A stretch of 64,000 bases of DNA from JAJVID01 sp035714085 (GTDB taxonomy: Bacteria; Acidobacteriota; Blastocatellia; RBC074): assembly GCA_035714085.1 (NCBI GenBank), contig DASTMP010000215.1, positions 13,496 through 77,495 on the forward strand, in the 5' to 3' direction. Within the stretch, counting starts at the first letter, position 1. Every line of letters begins with the position of its first letter. Made by a program: the position numbers and the translations under genes. The notes below the pieces were generated by a model that was not told the DNA's origin, did no database searches, and saw only the letters and a list, made by a program, of their open reading frames with translations. Positions 9,701 to 19,600 of this stretch are shown here, one piece after another.

Positions 9701-10633
9701 GCGGAACGAGAGATCGATCTCGACAGCCGTATCGATCAAACCACGCCGTACGATCAAAGCGCGACCATCGGTTGCCTGGCGGTCGCGAGCCTGGCGTTAT
9801 GGGCGCTCGGGTTTCCTGATCAGGCGCTCGTCAGGAGTCGCCAAGGTGTCACTTTGGCTCGGCGCCTTTCCCAACCCTTCAACATCGCCCGTTCCCTTGC
9901 CTACGAGGCGCTTCTACTCTTGCTTCGGGGAGATTGGAACGCCAGCGTCGACTCGGCGAGGGAAGCGATCAACCTCTCCCGGCAATACGGCTTTTCGTAC
10001 TGGATGGCGATGGCATCCATTTACCTCGGCTATACGCTCTTCAAGCAGGGACAAAGAGAGGAAGGAATCCGGATATTGCGCGGGGGATTGGCGGCCGAAA
10101 CCGCGACTGGAGCGGAGATAGGACGGCCCTATTTCCTTGCTTTGCTCGCCGAGGCGCTCGCGGCGGTGGGGCAGTTCGATGAAGGAGTAGCCATGATTGA
10201 CAGTTCCTTTGCATTGGTAAATAGCACTTCCGAACGCTTCGCTCATTCGGATATTTGTCGCGTCAAAGGCGAGCTGCTGCTTGCCAGCCAGATCAAAACG
10301 CATACTCCTGTTCCGGAAATGGCCGATCCGGAGACGGCCGGTCAAGCGAAGCCCCAGCCGGCGTCGGAGACAGATTCAGAAGAGGCCATCGAGACAGCCC
10401 GTCGAATCTATGCCGAGGCGGAAGACTTTTTTCGCCAGGCCATCGAAAGCGCTCGGATTCGACAAGCGAAGTCGATTGAACTCCGGGCCGTGATTTGTTT
10501 GAGCCGGCTTCTTCAAAATCAGGGAAGGAAAGAGGAAGCCCGGCAAATTCTCTCGGAGATCTGCGGGTGGTTTACGGAAGGGAGCGATACGATGGATCTG
10601 AGAACAGCCAGAGCGTTACTTTCCGCCTTCTAA
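6713..10633 (+). CDS. Ser/Thr protein kinase with AAA-type ATPase and TPR regions (PknK-like)
   Basis: A 1306-residue signalling protein. Residues 1-75 form a short helical domain, and 82-97 hold CPRC and a later C-P-E-D (a degenerate zinc ribbon). The kinase domain spans about 118-385: glycine loop GIGGMGAVY, lysine K149 in VAFKIL, catalytic loop HCDLKPSN (243-250), DFG at 267-269 and the GTPHYASPEQ segment. The usual HRD arginine is Cys, making it a non-RD kinase. From about 420 there is a STAND/AAA ATPase with Walker A GEPGIGKT (449-456) and Walker B VVLFLDDIHW, and after about 800 a long run of TPR-like helical repeats. No membrane segment is seen. It overlaps the sigma gene by 20 nt, so the kinase probably signals to that sigma factor or is regulated with it. 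Confidence 0.88.
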   Translation: MTPERHEEIGGLFHAALELDPSERTGFLRHACADDDDLYQQVSSLLILERTAEDFIEVPVWQTHSEPLDDSNSPREGKVKYCPRCQRRYPGRQRICPEDDQRLSLPDPYHLVGRILADKYRIEALVGIGGMGAVYNAYHLGIDRPVAFKILQPNVAISNDRMVNLFEREAKVVGHLYHENIADIKDAGRASDGIAYIIMEWLDGYTLDEELAASAPFAMERAAGILRQISAALEAAHAKQIVHCDLKPSNIMLNTGPAGRELVKVLDFGIAKIMTDPAGSLVSAAMGTPHYASPEQLQVGRTVDARSDIYSLGVILFQMLTGKLPFQAGSVRELINRQMEAPARISELRPETPVAIQRIVNQMLAIEPGGRPQSASGVSAIVDQAMRDRIETQSVAPAPGSEPYWNHSAGPAGPSVRRLSVGREAECAELQASFESVAAGHGQLVCVTGEPGIGKTTVVEEFLNEASAGGRSRFIARGRCSERLEGTGAYLPLLEAMEGLIRSQKGPAREDVDRLMERTAPSWRAQITRRPLTPEGAEPPRSERMAASLEQMKWELKAFFQELSLRQPVVLFLDDIHWSDISTIDLLAFLGSKFDQLRMLIVVTYRPSELLLARSPFMQVMLDFQSRGLRREIGLRFFSRGEIERYLSVEFPGHNFPQEFPDFIQEKTEGNPLFMVDLIRYLRDRDVIHREGESWTLAEAIPDIGPELPESVRGMIQRKINQLDDADLRLLTAASVQWQEIDSAVLSKVLDIDSGQVEERLQALDEIHAFVRFVGEHELPDKTLTLRYRFVHGLYQNILYASLKPTRRAALSETTAAALLGFYNEKSHPIAADLALLFKAARKFSRAADYFLLAAQNAANVFAYQEAIELSRRGLESLKSLPDAPEQTNQEMRLQITLGMSLIAVKGYATPDVERAFTRARELCMRTEASPQVFPVLRGLSLFYSTRPKLDEARKLGEQLLRLAEGQQDTSIHMEALFSLSFTLFFMGEFAASLECAEREIDLDSRIDQTTPYDQSATIGCLAVASLALWALGFPDQALVRSRQGVTLARRLSQPFNIARSLAYEALLLLLRGDWNASVDSAREAINLSRQYGFSYWMAMASIYLGYTLFKQGQREEGIRILRGGLAAETATGAEIGRPYFLALLAEALAAVGQFDEGVAMIDSSFALVNSTSERFAHSDICRVKGELLLASQIKTHTPVPEMADPETAGQAKPQPASETDSEEAIETARRIYAEAEDFFRQAIESARIRQAKSIELRAVICLSRLLQNQGRKEEARQILSEICGWFTEGSDTMDLRTARALLSAF

Positions 10634-10686
10634 AGCGTTTTTCACTCGGGTATTCAGGAAAACAAACCACGAGGAACACGGGGATG

Positions 10687-10736
10687 CAACTATATCTTCG
10701 GACTCAGCCGACAGGCTGAGTCCGAAGATATAGTTG
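10687..10736. repeat. perfect 23-bp palindromic hairpin, 4-nt loop
   Basis: The arms at 10687-10709 and 10714-10736 are exact reverse complements around a GACA loop; two further G-T wobble pairs extend the stem. It follows the kinase stop codon by about 50 nt. It lacks a terminal T run, so it is not a classic intrinsic terminator, although it could stop transcription or protect the mRNA 3' end. It may equally be a REP-like or miniature mobile element. Confidence 0.75.
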
Positions 10737-11134
10737 TGGGAAGAGCGCTGGCAGAAGTCACGGCGATTCTCTCGGGTCGAGCTGCGCTCTTGGTCTATCT
10801 AAGCAGCCTCATTGTCCAACCTTATTTCATCTACTTGGAAACCGCTGGAGATATCGAGATCACCCCATCTGACACTAAGCTCGTGAAATACTTTTTCGAT
10901 TATGGCATCAGTTATTGGAGAAGGTGTTTGAACATGGAGTTGATTAATCCAACCTGAAGCCAGGAGCGGCGCAATCATATTGCCCAGGTTGGCGCGGCGG
11001 ATAGAATTTCTCGGAAGGCTTGGGCGCCTTGCGTTCTACATTCCATAGCTCTCGATCAATATGGTCGCGAAATTTCCCGGTATCCTTTCGACTCTGGTTC
11101 TAGAGCGCCTTATAACCAACTCGCTTAAAGCTCC
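10737..11134. other. intergenic stretch without a recognisable gene
   Basis: About 400 bases between the hairpin and the duplicated upstream region of the first beta-helix gene. A 73-codon open frame at 10736-10957 has no recognisable motif, begins inside the hairpin and is not called. I see no tRNA or clear promoter. Confidence 0.35.
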
Positions 11135-11296
11135 GGCGCAACTTGACCGAGGTCTTCAACGGCTGCTTTCTTGCAATTTTACGCAGTGTAATTCTCGCTA
11201 AATATGACGTTTTTATCGCCTTTTACCCCTTTTCAAAGACGAGCAACGCTTTCCCCAACATCACAATGGATGTTCAGCGCTTGAACTGAGGTATAT
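11135..11296 (+). promoter_or_regulatory. duplicated upstream region, copy 1 (beta-helix lipoprotein genes)
   Basis: These 162 bases are nearly identical to 16488-16649, the region just upstream of the second beta-helix gene. Shared blocks include GGCGCAACTTGACCGAGGTC, ATGACGTTTTTATCG and CAAAGACGAGCAACGCTTTC. Conservation up to the start codon means the promoter and translation signals were copied with the gene, so the two genes should share regulation. GAGG lies 7 bases before the ATG (TGAGGTATATATG). Confidence 0.75.
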
Positions 11297-14200
11297 ATGA
11301 CCGAAGGGTTTCAGAGGTTCACCAAACGATATGTCAACGTCTTAGTGGTTCTTATAGGGCTGACTGTTGTAGGTTCGATTCTGCTCTACTCCGGGTGCGG
11401 TATGGTAAGCAGCCCCAACACTCCGGCGAGTCCAACCCCGACTCCAACTCCAACCCCGACTCCGACTCCAACCCCGACTCCCGACACGACGCCGCCGACA
11501 TCGACGATCACGTCCCCCAAAGAAGGGGCGATTATACTAATCGGAATCCAGTTTGCCATCACCGGGACTGCGAGTGACGCCGTCGGCGGGTCGGTGGCCA
11601 AGGTCGAAGTGTCGGTGGACGGCGGCGATAACTACAGCGCGGCCACGGGGACGAACGCCTGGAGTTATAAATGGCTGCCCACAACGCCAGGACCAGTGAC
11701 GATCAGAAGCCGAGCGGTGGACAACACCGGAAACGCGCAGGATCCTCCGGCGGAAATTCACGTCACAGTCAGGTCTCCCATTCCCATCAGGGTGCCTTCG
11801 GATCAGCCGACCATCCAGGCGGCCATCAATGTCGCGGAGTACGGTGATACGGTGCGGGTCGCCCCAGGAACCTATCCCGAAAATATCAACTTTGGAGGGA
11901 AGGCCATCACCGTTACCAGTGAACGGGGGCCTCTAGTCACGTTTATTGATGGGAGGAACGCCAATACAGTAGTCGTCTTTAATTCGGGAGAGGGACGCGA
12001 CTCCGTTCTCAATGGATTCACGTTGCAAAACGGCAGATCGGGGGTACCCGGTGAGAGGGGCGGCATCATGGTCAAGGACTCCTCTCCAACAATTACTAAC
12101 AATGTGATCAGGAACAATCGGGCATGCGACGGAAGTGGTATCGGGATCTTTTTTGGTTCACCATTAATACAACTGAACACCATCACCAACAATGTCAATG
12201 ACAGCACGATTTTCTGTAGTGGAGGAGGTGGTGGTGGAATCAGCATCGACGGGGCTGGTTCTGCAGAGATCCTCGACAATGTGATCTCCAACAACATGAA
12301 TCCGACTGGAGATGGAGGCGGCATCTTCATCTCTCTGGTTGGAACCCCGATCGTCAAAAGGAATGTCATCAAGGGGAATAATGCCGGAGGTCGGGGAGGC
12401 GGCATCTACAACGTCAATCCTTCGGATGCCCTGATCGCGGAGAATCTCATCACCGGCAATCAGGCCTCTGAGGGCGGAGGTCTCTACTGGATAGTTCCCC
12501 AAGGCAGCCGCGGACCGATACTCGTCAATAACACGATTGCCGACAACAACGCCACCTCATTTGGTTCCGGTATCGTTGCCGATGGATTCGATGCGCAGAC
12601 GGAACTGACCAATAACATAATAGTCGCAAAACCCGGGCAAGTCGGTCTCTACTGTGGCGGCTTATTCAATCAGGATCAACCGACCATCCGATTCAACAAT
12701 GTCTTCAGCGCCGGTGGAATGGCCTATGGGGGGAGTTGCTCCAATAAGACAGGGATGGACGGCAATATCTCCGCTGATCCCTTGTTCGTCAATCCCACTC
12801 AAGGCGACTATCATCTCCAACAAGGATCTCCCTCTATCGACGTCGGCGACAACCTGACACCCAATCTTCCGGATAAGGATCTGGACGGAGATACCCGAAT
12901 TCTAGATGGCGACAGCAATGGAACCGCAATCGTCGATATGGGAGTAGACGAATTTCGTAGGCCTATCAGAGTGCCTTCGGATCAGCCAACCATCCAGGCG
13001 GCCATAAATGTCGCGACCGATGGTGATACTGTTCTGGTCGCGCCCGGAACCTATGCTGAAAATATTGACTTTAGAGGGAAGGCCATTACCGTTACTAGTG
13101 AAAGCGGGCCTCGAGACACAATTATTGATGGGGGGAACGTTGATTCGGTAGTCTTATTTATTTCGGGAGAGGGACGCCACTCCGTTCTCAATGGATTCAC
13201 GTTGCAAAACGGCAGGGAGCCCGATAGGTCCTTAGAGGGAGGCGGCATCACGATCCAGAACTCCTCTCCAACGATCACAAACAATAAGATCACGAACAAT
13301 CAGGCATGCTTCGGAGGCGGCATCGGGATGGGTTTTAGTTCGCCATTGATACAACGAAACACCATCACCGGCAACAGCAATATTAGTGTCTGTAGCGGAG
13401 GAAATGGTGGTGGAATCAGCATCCGGGGGGAGGCTTCTTCTGTTCCATTAGAGATCCTCGACAATGAGATCTCCGACAATGGATTGATAAATACTTCATC
13501 TGGAGGCGGCATCTACATGAATGGGGCCGAAATCCCGTTTATCAAAAGGAATATCATCAAGGGGAATAATGCCTCGAATCAGGGAGGCGGCATCTACATT
13601 ATCAATGCTTCCGATGCGCTGATCGCGGAGAATCTCATTACCGGCAATCATGCTTTTGCTGGCGGAGGTGTCTACTGGTTAACCGGCGGACCGATACTTG
13701 TCAATAACACGATTGCCGACAATAACGCCACAAACGGTTCCGGCATCTTTGCCGATGGAAATGATGGCCGGACAGAACTGACCAATAACATAATAGTCGC
13801 CAATCCCGGGCAATCCGGTCTCTACTGTAGGGACTTCGACGGCCATATCGGCTCGATCATCCAATCCAACAATATCTTCAGCGCCAGCGGAATGGCCTAT
13901 GGCGGTAGTTGCGCCGATATGACAGGGACGAACGGCAACATCTCCGCTGATCCACTGTTCACCAATCCCACTCAAGGCGACTATCATCTCCAACTGGGGT
14001 CTCCCTCCATCGACTCCGGCGACAACCTGACGCCCAATCTTCCGGATACGGATCTAGACGGACATCCCAGAATTCTCGATGGCGACGGCAATGGAACCGC
14101 AATCGTCGATATGGGGGTATACGAATTCACATTCCATGACGTGACGCCGCCGACTTCGACAATCACGTCCCCATCCACAGGAGCGATTGTTTTAACCGGA

Positions 14201-16348
14201 ACCACAATCAACATCACCGGGATTGCGAGCGATGCTGGCGTTGGGACAGTGGTCAGGGTTGAAGTATCAGTGGATGGCGGCGCTACATGGAACGTGGCTA
14301 CTGGAACGACCGCATGGAGTTATAACTGGAGGCCTATTCTGTCCGGCCAGGCAACGATCAAAAGCCGAGCGGTCGACAACAGCGGAAATGTACAGGATCC
14401 TCCAGCGGAGATTACCGTCACAATCCAGGATGGGACACCGCCAACTTCGACAATCACGTCACTAACAGAAGGGGCGATTGTAGCAGTCGGAATCCCTGTC
14501 GCCATCACTGGAACTGCGAGCGACGCTGGCGACGGGTCGGTGGACAGGGTTGAAGTATCAGTGGATGGCGGCTCTACCTGGAACGTGGCTACTGGAACGA
14601 CCGCATGGAGTTATAACTGGACGCCTACTCTGTCCGGAACCGCAACGATCAAGAGCCGGGCGATCGACAACAGCGGAAATGTCCAGAATCCTCCGGCGCA
14701 GGTTAGAGTCATAATCCAGGATGGGACGCGGCCGACTTCGACAATCACGTCCCCAAGAGCCGGAGCGACTGTGTCAACCGGAACCACAGTCAGCATCACT
14801 GGGACTGCGAGCGATGCCATCGGTGGGACGATAGCCCAGGTCGACGTGTCGGTGGACGGTGGCTCTACCTATAGCACGGCCACGGGGAGGACCTCATGGA
14901 GCTTTAACTGGACGCCCACCACGCCGGGACCGGTGACGATCAGAAGTCGCGCGGTCGACGACAGCGGAAATCAGCAGGATCCTCCTGCGGAGATTACTGT
15001 CACAGTCAGGCTTCCCATCAGAGTGCCTTCGGATCAGCCGACCATCCAGGCGGCCATCGATGCCGCGAGCAACGGGGATACGGTGCTGGTGGCGCCCGGA
15101 ACCTACCGTGAAAATATCAATTTTGGAGGGAAGGCTATTACCGTTAGGAGTGAAAGTGGGCCTCAAGTCACGATTATTGATGGAGGCGCCGCCGATTCAG
15201 TAGTCCGCTTTACTTCGGGAGAGGGGCGCGACTCCATTCTCAATGGATTCACCTTGCAAAATGGCAGAGCGGATCCGAGTCAGGGATTAGGTGATGGAGG
15301 CGGTATTATTGTTGGGGGGGGCTGCTCTCCGACAATCACAAACAATGAGGTCAGGAACAATCATGCATCCAGCGGAGGCGGCATCGCGATCCTTTCCGGT
15401 TCGCCATTAATACGACTAAACACCATCAGCGGCAACAGCAATAATCTCAGTAGTGGAGGAACTGCTGGTGGCGGAATCTACATTCAGGGATCTGGCTCTG
15501 CGGAGATCCTCGACAATGTGATCTCCGACAATGCGAGTCACTTTGGAGCCGGCATCGGCCTATTCTCGGCTGGAACCCCGATCGTCAAAAGGAATATCAT
15601 CAAGGGGAATAATGCCAGCCAGGGAGGCGGCCTCTGGATAGTGAATGATTCGGACCCTCTGATCGTCCAGAATATCATCACCGGTAATCAGGCCTCCGAC
15701 GGCGGAGGAGTCTACTGGGTAGGCTCCAGGGGACCGATATTCGTCAATAACACGATTGCCGACAACAACGCCACCTCATTCGGTTCCGGCATCTTTGCCG
15801 AAGGATCCAGCGGCCGGACGCAACTGACTAATAACATAATAGTCGCAAAACCCGGGCAGGCCGCTTTCTACTGTGGCAATTTAAGCGGCCAGAATCAGGC
15901 GATCATCCGATTCAACAATATCTTCAGCAGCGGCGGAATGGCCTATGGCGGGACTTGCTCCGATAAGACAGGGACGGACGGCAACATCTCCGCTGATCCC
16001 CTGTTCACCGATCCCGCTCAAGGCAACTATCATCTACAACAGGGGGCTCCCTCTATCGACTCCGGCGACAACCTGGCGCCCAATCTTCCAGATAAGGATT
16101 TAGACGGAAATCCCAGGATCCTGGACGGCGACGGTGATGGAAACGCATCCGTCGATATGGGAGTTTACGAATTTCTTGCGCCTTCCAGCTTTAAGATCAG
16201 CCTTCAGCTGGATCGTAGGAGCGGGATGAGGCGCGACTCTCATATCCGGTTCTGTGATGGCGTGGGGGTGAGATTCCCCCGCGCTACTCGACTCTTTGTC
16301 GGTGGCATAACGGCGGGCTACCAATTCACAGGTCAAGCGAGTAATTAG
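11297..16348 (+). CDS. large lipoprotein with Ig-like and three right-handed beta-helix modules
   Basis: A 1683-residue surface or periplasmic protein. The N-terminus has a basic start, a hydrophobic segment and a lipobox-like LYSGC, so it is probably a lipoprotein, followed by a P-T repeat linker (about 43-63). Then come one Ig-like domain (about 65-160), beta-helix module 1 (about 165-550), module 2 (about 555-945), three Ig-like domains (about 950-1235) and module 3 (about 1240-1625). Each helix module starts with RVPSDQPTIQAAI, has many GGGI and N-N turns (PbH1 type), and ends with SADPLF and a D-x-D-G-D segment. Such folds usually bind or cleave polysaccharides; no catalytic residues can be assigned. 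The last 55 residues are unlike the rest and carry no sorting signal. Confidence 0.85.
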   Translation: MTEGFQRFTKRYVNVLVVLIGLTVVGSILLYSGCGMVSSPNTPASPTPTPTPTPTPTPTPTPDTTPPTSTITSPKEGAIILIGIQFAITGTASDAVGGSVAKVEVSVDGGDNYSAATGTNAWSYKWLPTTPGPVTIRSRAVDNTGNAQDPPAEIHVTVRSPIPIRVPSDQPTIQAAINVAEYGDTVRVAPGTYPENINFGGKAITVTSERGPLVTFIDGRNANTVVVFNSGEGRDSVLNGFTLQNGRSGVPGERGGIMVKDSSPTITNNVIRNNRACDGSGIGIFFGSPLIQLNTITNNVNDSTIFCSGGGGGGISIDGAGSAEILDNVISNNMNPTGDGGGIFISLVGTPIVKRNVIKGNNAGGRGGGIYNVNPSDALIAENLITGNQASEGGGLYWIVPQGSRGPILVNNTIADNNATSFGSGIVADGFDAQTELTNNIIVAKPGQVGLYCGGLFNQDQPTIRFNNVFSAGGMAYGGSCSNKTGMDGNISADPLFVNPTQGDYHLQQGSPSIDVGDNLTPNLPDKDLDGDTRILDGDSNGTAIVDMGVDEFRRPIRVPSDQPTIQAAINVATDGDTVLVAPGTYAENIDFRGKAITVTSESGPRDTIIDGGNVDSVVLFISGEGRHSVLNGFTLQNGREPDRSLEGGGITIQNSSPTITNNKITNNQACFGGGIGMGFSSPLIQRNTITGNSNISVCSGGNGGGISIRGEASSVPLEILDNEISDNGLINTSSGGGIYMNGAEIPFIKRNIIKGNNASNQGGGIYIINASDALIAENLITGNHAFAGGGVYWLTGGPILVNNTIADNNATNGSGIFADGNDGRTELTNNIIVANPGQSGLYCRDFDGHIGSIIQSNNIFSASGMAYGGSCADMTGTNGNISADPLFTNPTQGDYHLQLGSPSIDSGDNLTPNLPDTDLDGHPRILDGDGNGTAIVDMGVYEFTFHDVTPPTSTITSPSTGAIVLTGTTINITGIASDAGVGTVVRVEVSVDGGATWNVATGTTAWSYNWRPILSGQATIKSRAVDNSGNVQDPPAEITVTIQDGTPPTSTITSLTEGAIVAVGIPVAITGTASDAGDGSVDRVEVSVDGGSTWNVATGTTAWSYNWTPTLSGTATIKSRAIDNSGNVQNPPAQVRVIIQDGTRPTSTITSPRAGATVSTGTTVSITGTASDAIGGTIAQVDVSVDGGSTYSTATGRTSWSFNWTPTTPGPVTIRSRAVDDSGNQQDPPAEITVTVRLPIRVPSDQPTIQAAIDAASNGDTVLVAPGTYRENINFGGKAITVRSESGPQVTIIDGGAADSVVRFTSGEGRDSILNGFTLQNGRADPSQGLGDGGGIIVGGGCSPTITNNEVRNNHASSGGGIAILSGSPLIRLNTISGNSNNLSSGGTAGGGIYIQGSGSAEILDNVISDNASHFGAGIGLFSAGTPIVKRNIIKGNNASQGGGLWIVNDSDPLIVQNIITGNQASDGGGVYWVGSRGPIFVNNTIADNNATSFGSGIFAEGSSGRTQLTNNIIVAKPGQAAFYCGNLSGQNQAIIRFNNIFSSGGMAYGGTCSDKTGTDGNISADPLFTDPAQGNYHLQQGAPSIDSGDNLAPNLPDKDLDGNPRILDGDGDGNASVDMGVYEFLAPSSFKISLQLDRRSGMRRDSHIRFCDGVGVRFPRATRLFVGGITAGYQFTGQASN

Positions 16349-16365
16349 TCGCCCCTCAAAAAGCC

Positions 16366-16474
16366 TCGCCTCAGACGGCGGCAAAACGACGGCAGCTGAA
16401 AGGCTGCAGGCCTTTCAGCTGCTTGAAAACAAGCCCTGAGATCCAGTTTTGCGGGGCGCAAGAGAAAGCTCTCA
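16366..16474. repeat. dispersed intergenic repeat, copy 1
   Basis: About 105 bases that match 30169-30275 at roughly 80 percent by eye. Common blocks include CTTGAAAACAA, CCCTGAGA, GGGCGCAAGAG and the flanking CGCCTCAG. Inside is a 12-bp inverted repeat (CAGCTGAAAGGC with GCCTTTCAGCTG, 5-nt loop), which is imperfect in the other copy. It lies directly downstream of the first beta-helix gene. It could be a decayed insertion element or a structured RNA. Confidence 0.6.
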
Positions 16475-16487
16475 AGAGCTTCCTCCT

Positions 16488-16649
16488 GGCGCAACTTGAC
16501 CGAGGTCTTCTACCACCGCTTTCTTGCCATTTTACATGGCGTGATTCTCGCTAATATGACGTTTTTATCGACTTTTATCCTTTTTCAAAGACGAGCAACG
16601 CTTTCCCAAACATCAACAATGGATGTTCAGCGCCTGAACTGAGGTAAAT
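16488..16649 (+). promoter_or_regulatory. duplicated upstream region, copy 2
   Basis: This is the second copy of the region at 11135-11296, identical in length with only scattered substitutions. It ends at the ATG of the second beta-helix gene and continues as near-identity into the first 70 codons. It marks the left edge of the tandem duplication. Confidence 0.75.
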
Positions 16650-19600
16650 ATGACACAAGGATTTCAGAGGTTCACCAAACGATATGTCAACGTCTTAGTG
16701 GTTCTTATAGGGCTGACTGTTGTAGGTTCGATTCTGCTCTACTCCGGGTGCGGTATGGTAAGCAGCCCCAACACTCCGGCGAGTCCAACCCCGACTCCTA
16801 CGCCGACTCCGACTCCAACCCCGACTCCGACTCCCGACACGCCGCCGACTTCGACGATCACGTCCCCCAAAGAAGGGGCGATTGTACCAATCGGAATCCA
16901 GGTCGCCATCACCGGGACTGCGAGCGACACCGGCGGCGGGTCGGTGGCCAAGGTCGAAGTGTCGGTAGACGGCGGCGCTAACTATAGCCCGGCGATGGGG
17001 ACGACCGACTGGAGCTTTAACTGGACGCCCAACTCGCCTGGACCGGCAACGATCAAGAGCCGCGCGGTGGATAACACTGGAAACGTGCAGAATCCTCCTA
17101 CAGAAATTCACGTCACGGTCGACGCGCCGCCGACATCGACGATCACGTCCCCAAAAGAAGGGGATACTGTACTGATCGGAAAACTGGTCGCAATCACCGG
17201 GACTGCGAGTGACGCCGGCGGCGGGTCGGTGGCCAAGGTCGAAGTGTCGGTGGACGGCGGCGCTAACTATAGCCCGGCGATGGGGACGACCGACTGGAGC
17301 TTTAACTGGACGCCAGGCTCGCCCGGACCGGCAACGATCAAGAGCCGCGCGGTGGATAACACTGGAAACGTGCAGAATCCTCCGACAGAAATTCATGTCA
17401 CAGTCGACGCGCCGCCGATTTCGACAATCACGTTTCCCAAAGATGGAGCGACTGTAACAGTCATCCCTCCGATCGACATCACTGGGACTGCGAGCGACCC
17501 CGGCGGCGGATCGGTGGTCAAGGTCGAAGTGTCGGTGGACGGCGGCGCTAACTATAGCGCGGCCACGGGGACGACCGACTGGAGCTTTAACTGGAAGCCC
17601 AGCCCGCCCGGACTGGTGACGATTAAAAGCCGCGCGGTGGACAACACCGGAAACGTGCAGGATCCTCCGGCGGAAATTCGCGTCACAGTTAAGGATCCCA
17701 TTACCATCAAAGTGCCTTCGGATCAGCTAACCATCCAGTCGGCCATTGATGTCGCGGACAACGGTGATACTGTGCGGGTCGCGGCCGGAGCCTATTCTGA
17801 AAATATCAACTTTAAAGGGAAGGCCATTACCGTTATCAGTGAAAGCGGGCCTAAACTCACGATTATTGATGGGGGGAACGTCGCTCCAGTAGTCACCTTC
17901 AATTCGGGAGAAGGACGCGACTCCGTTCTCAATGGATTCACGCTGCAAAACGGCAGAGCGGATCAGTCGTCGCCCCTTCAGGGAGGCGGCATCATGGTCC
18001 AGCTATCCTCTCCTACGATCACAAACAATGAGATCAGGAACAATCGAGCATGCGACGGAGGCGGCATCTTTATCGGCGCCAGTTCTCCATTAATACAACT
18101 GAACAAAATCACCAGCAACAGCGCTGGTACCAATGTCTGTCAGGGAGGAACCACTGGTGGTGGAATCTACATCCTGGGACATGGTTCTGCAGAAATCCTC
18201 GACAATGTGATCTCCGAAAATGCGGCCGGGTTAGGAGGCGGCATCGGCCTGAATGTGGCTGGAACCCCGATCATCAAAAGGAATATCATCAAGGGGAATT
18301 TTGCGCCTCAGGGAGGCGGCATCTGGACGGTGAATGATTCGAATCCTCTGATCGTCCAGAATCTCATCACCGGCAATCAGGCCGATGAGGGCGGAGGTCT
18401 CTACTGGGCAGTCCCCGCCGACGTCCGTGGACCGATACTCGTCAATAACACGATTGCCGACAATAACGCTACCTCAAATGGTTCCGGCATCTTTGCCTTT
18501 GGATACGATGCGCAGACGGAACTGACCAATAACATAATAGTCGCAAAACCAGGGCAATCCGGTCTCTACTTTCTCATCTTCTCCGACCAGGATCCGCTGA
18601 TCATCCAATTCAATAATATCTTCAGCGCCGGCGGAATGGCCTATGCCGGGGCCATCCCCGATATGACAGGGACGAATGGCAACATCTCCGCTGATCCTCT
18701 GTTCGTCAATCCCACTCAAGGCGACTATCATCTCCAGCAGGGGTCTCCCTCTATCGACTCCGGCGACAACCTGACGCCCAATCTCCCGGATAAGGATCTA
18801 GACGGAGATACCCGAATCCTGGATGGCGACGATAATGGAACCGTAATCGTCGATATGGGAGTAGACGAATTTCGTAGGCCTATCAGAGTGCCTTCAGATC
18901 AGCAAACCATCCAGGCGGCCATCAATGTCGCGACCGACGGTGATAGGGTGCTAGTGGCGCCAGGAACCTATCCTGAACATATCGACTTTAGAGGGAAGGC
19001 CATTACCGTTAGCAGTGAAAGCGGGCCTCAAGTCACTATTATTGATGCGCAGAACACAGATCCGGTAGTCAGCTTTACTTCGGGAGAGGGTCGCGGCTCC
19101 GTTCTCAATGGATTCACGTTGCAAAACGGCAGAACGAATTTCAGTGGTCAGGGAGCGCCCCCTGACGGAGGCGGCATCGTGATCCTGAGAGCCTCTCCGA
19201 CGATCACAAACAATAAGATCACGAACAATCATGCAAGCAGGGGAAGCGGCATCGGCATCGTTTTTGGTTCGCCATTAATACAAAAGAACAACATCACCGG
19301 CAACATCAATGATGTCACGATCGGTGGAGGTGGCGGTGGAATCCTCATTGCGGGGGAAGGTTCCGCGGAGATCCTCGACAATGAAATCTCCAACAACGTG
19401 AATAATGGTGGTGGGGGCGGCATCTTCATTCCTGGGGCTGGAGCAACCCCGATCATAAAAGGGAATGTCATTAAGGGGAATAGTGTCTCCCTGGGAGCTC
19501 AGGGAGGCGGCATCTGGATAGCGAATAATTCGAGTCCTCTGATCGTGCAGAATCTCATCACCGGCAATCATGCCTCTTACGGTGGAGGCGTCTACTGGAT

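Noticed and set aside
10736..10957. 73-codon frame after the kinase gene
   Set aside because: Begins inside a palindrome, has no ribosome site and no motif.
11433..11485. Short tandem repeat considered as a CRISPR-like array
   Set aside because: The units are six bases and in frame, encoding P-T repeats in a lipoprotein linker; no spacers.
12971..15160. Long direct repeats in the lipoprotein genes considered as a mobile element
   Set aside because: The repeats are in-frame protein modules with family-consistent beta-helix content, not flanked by inverted repeats.
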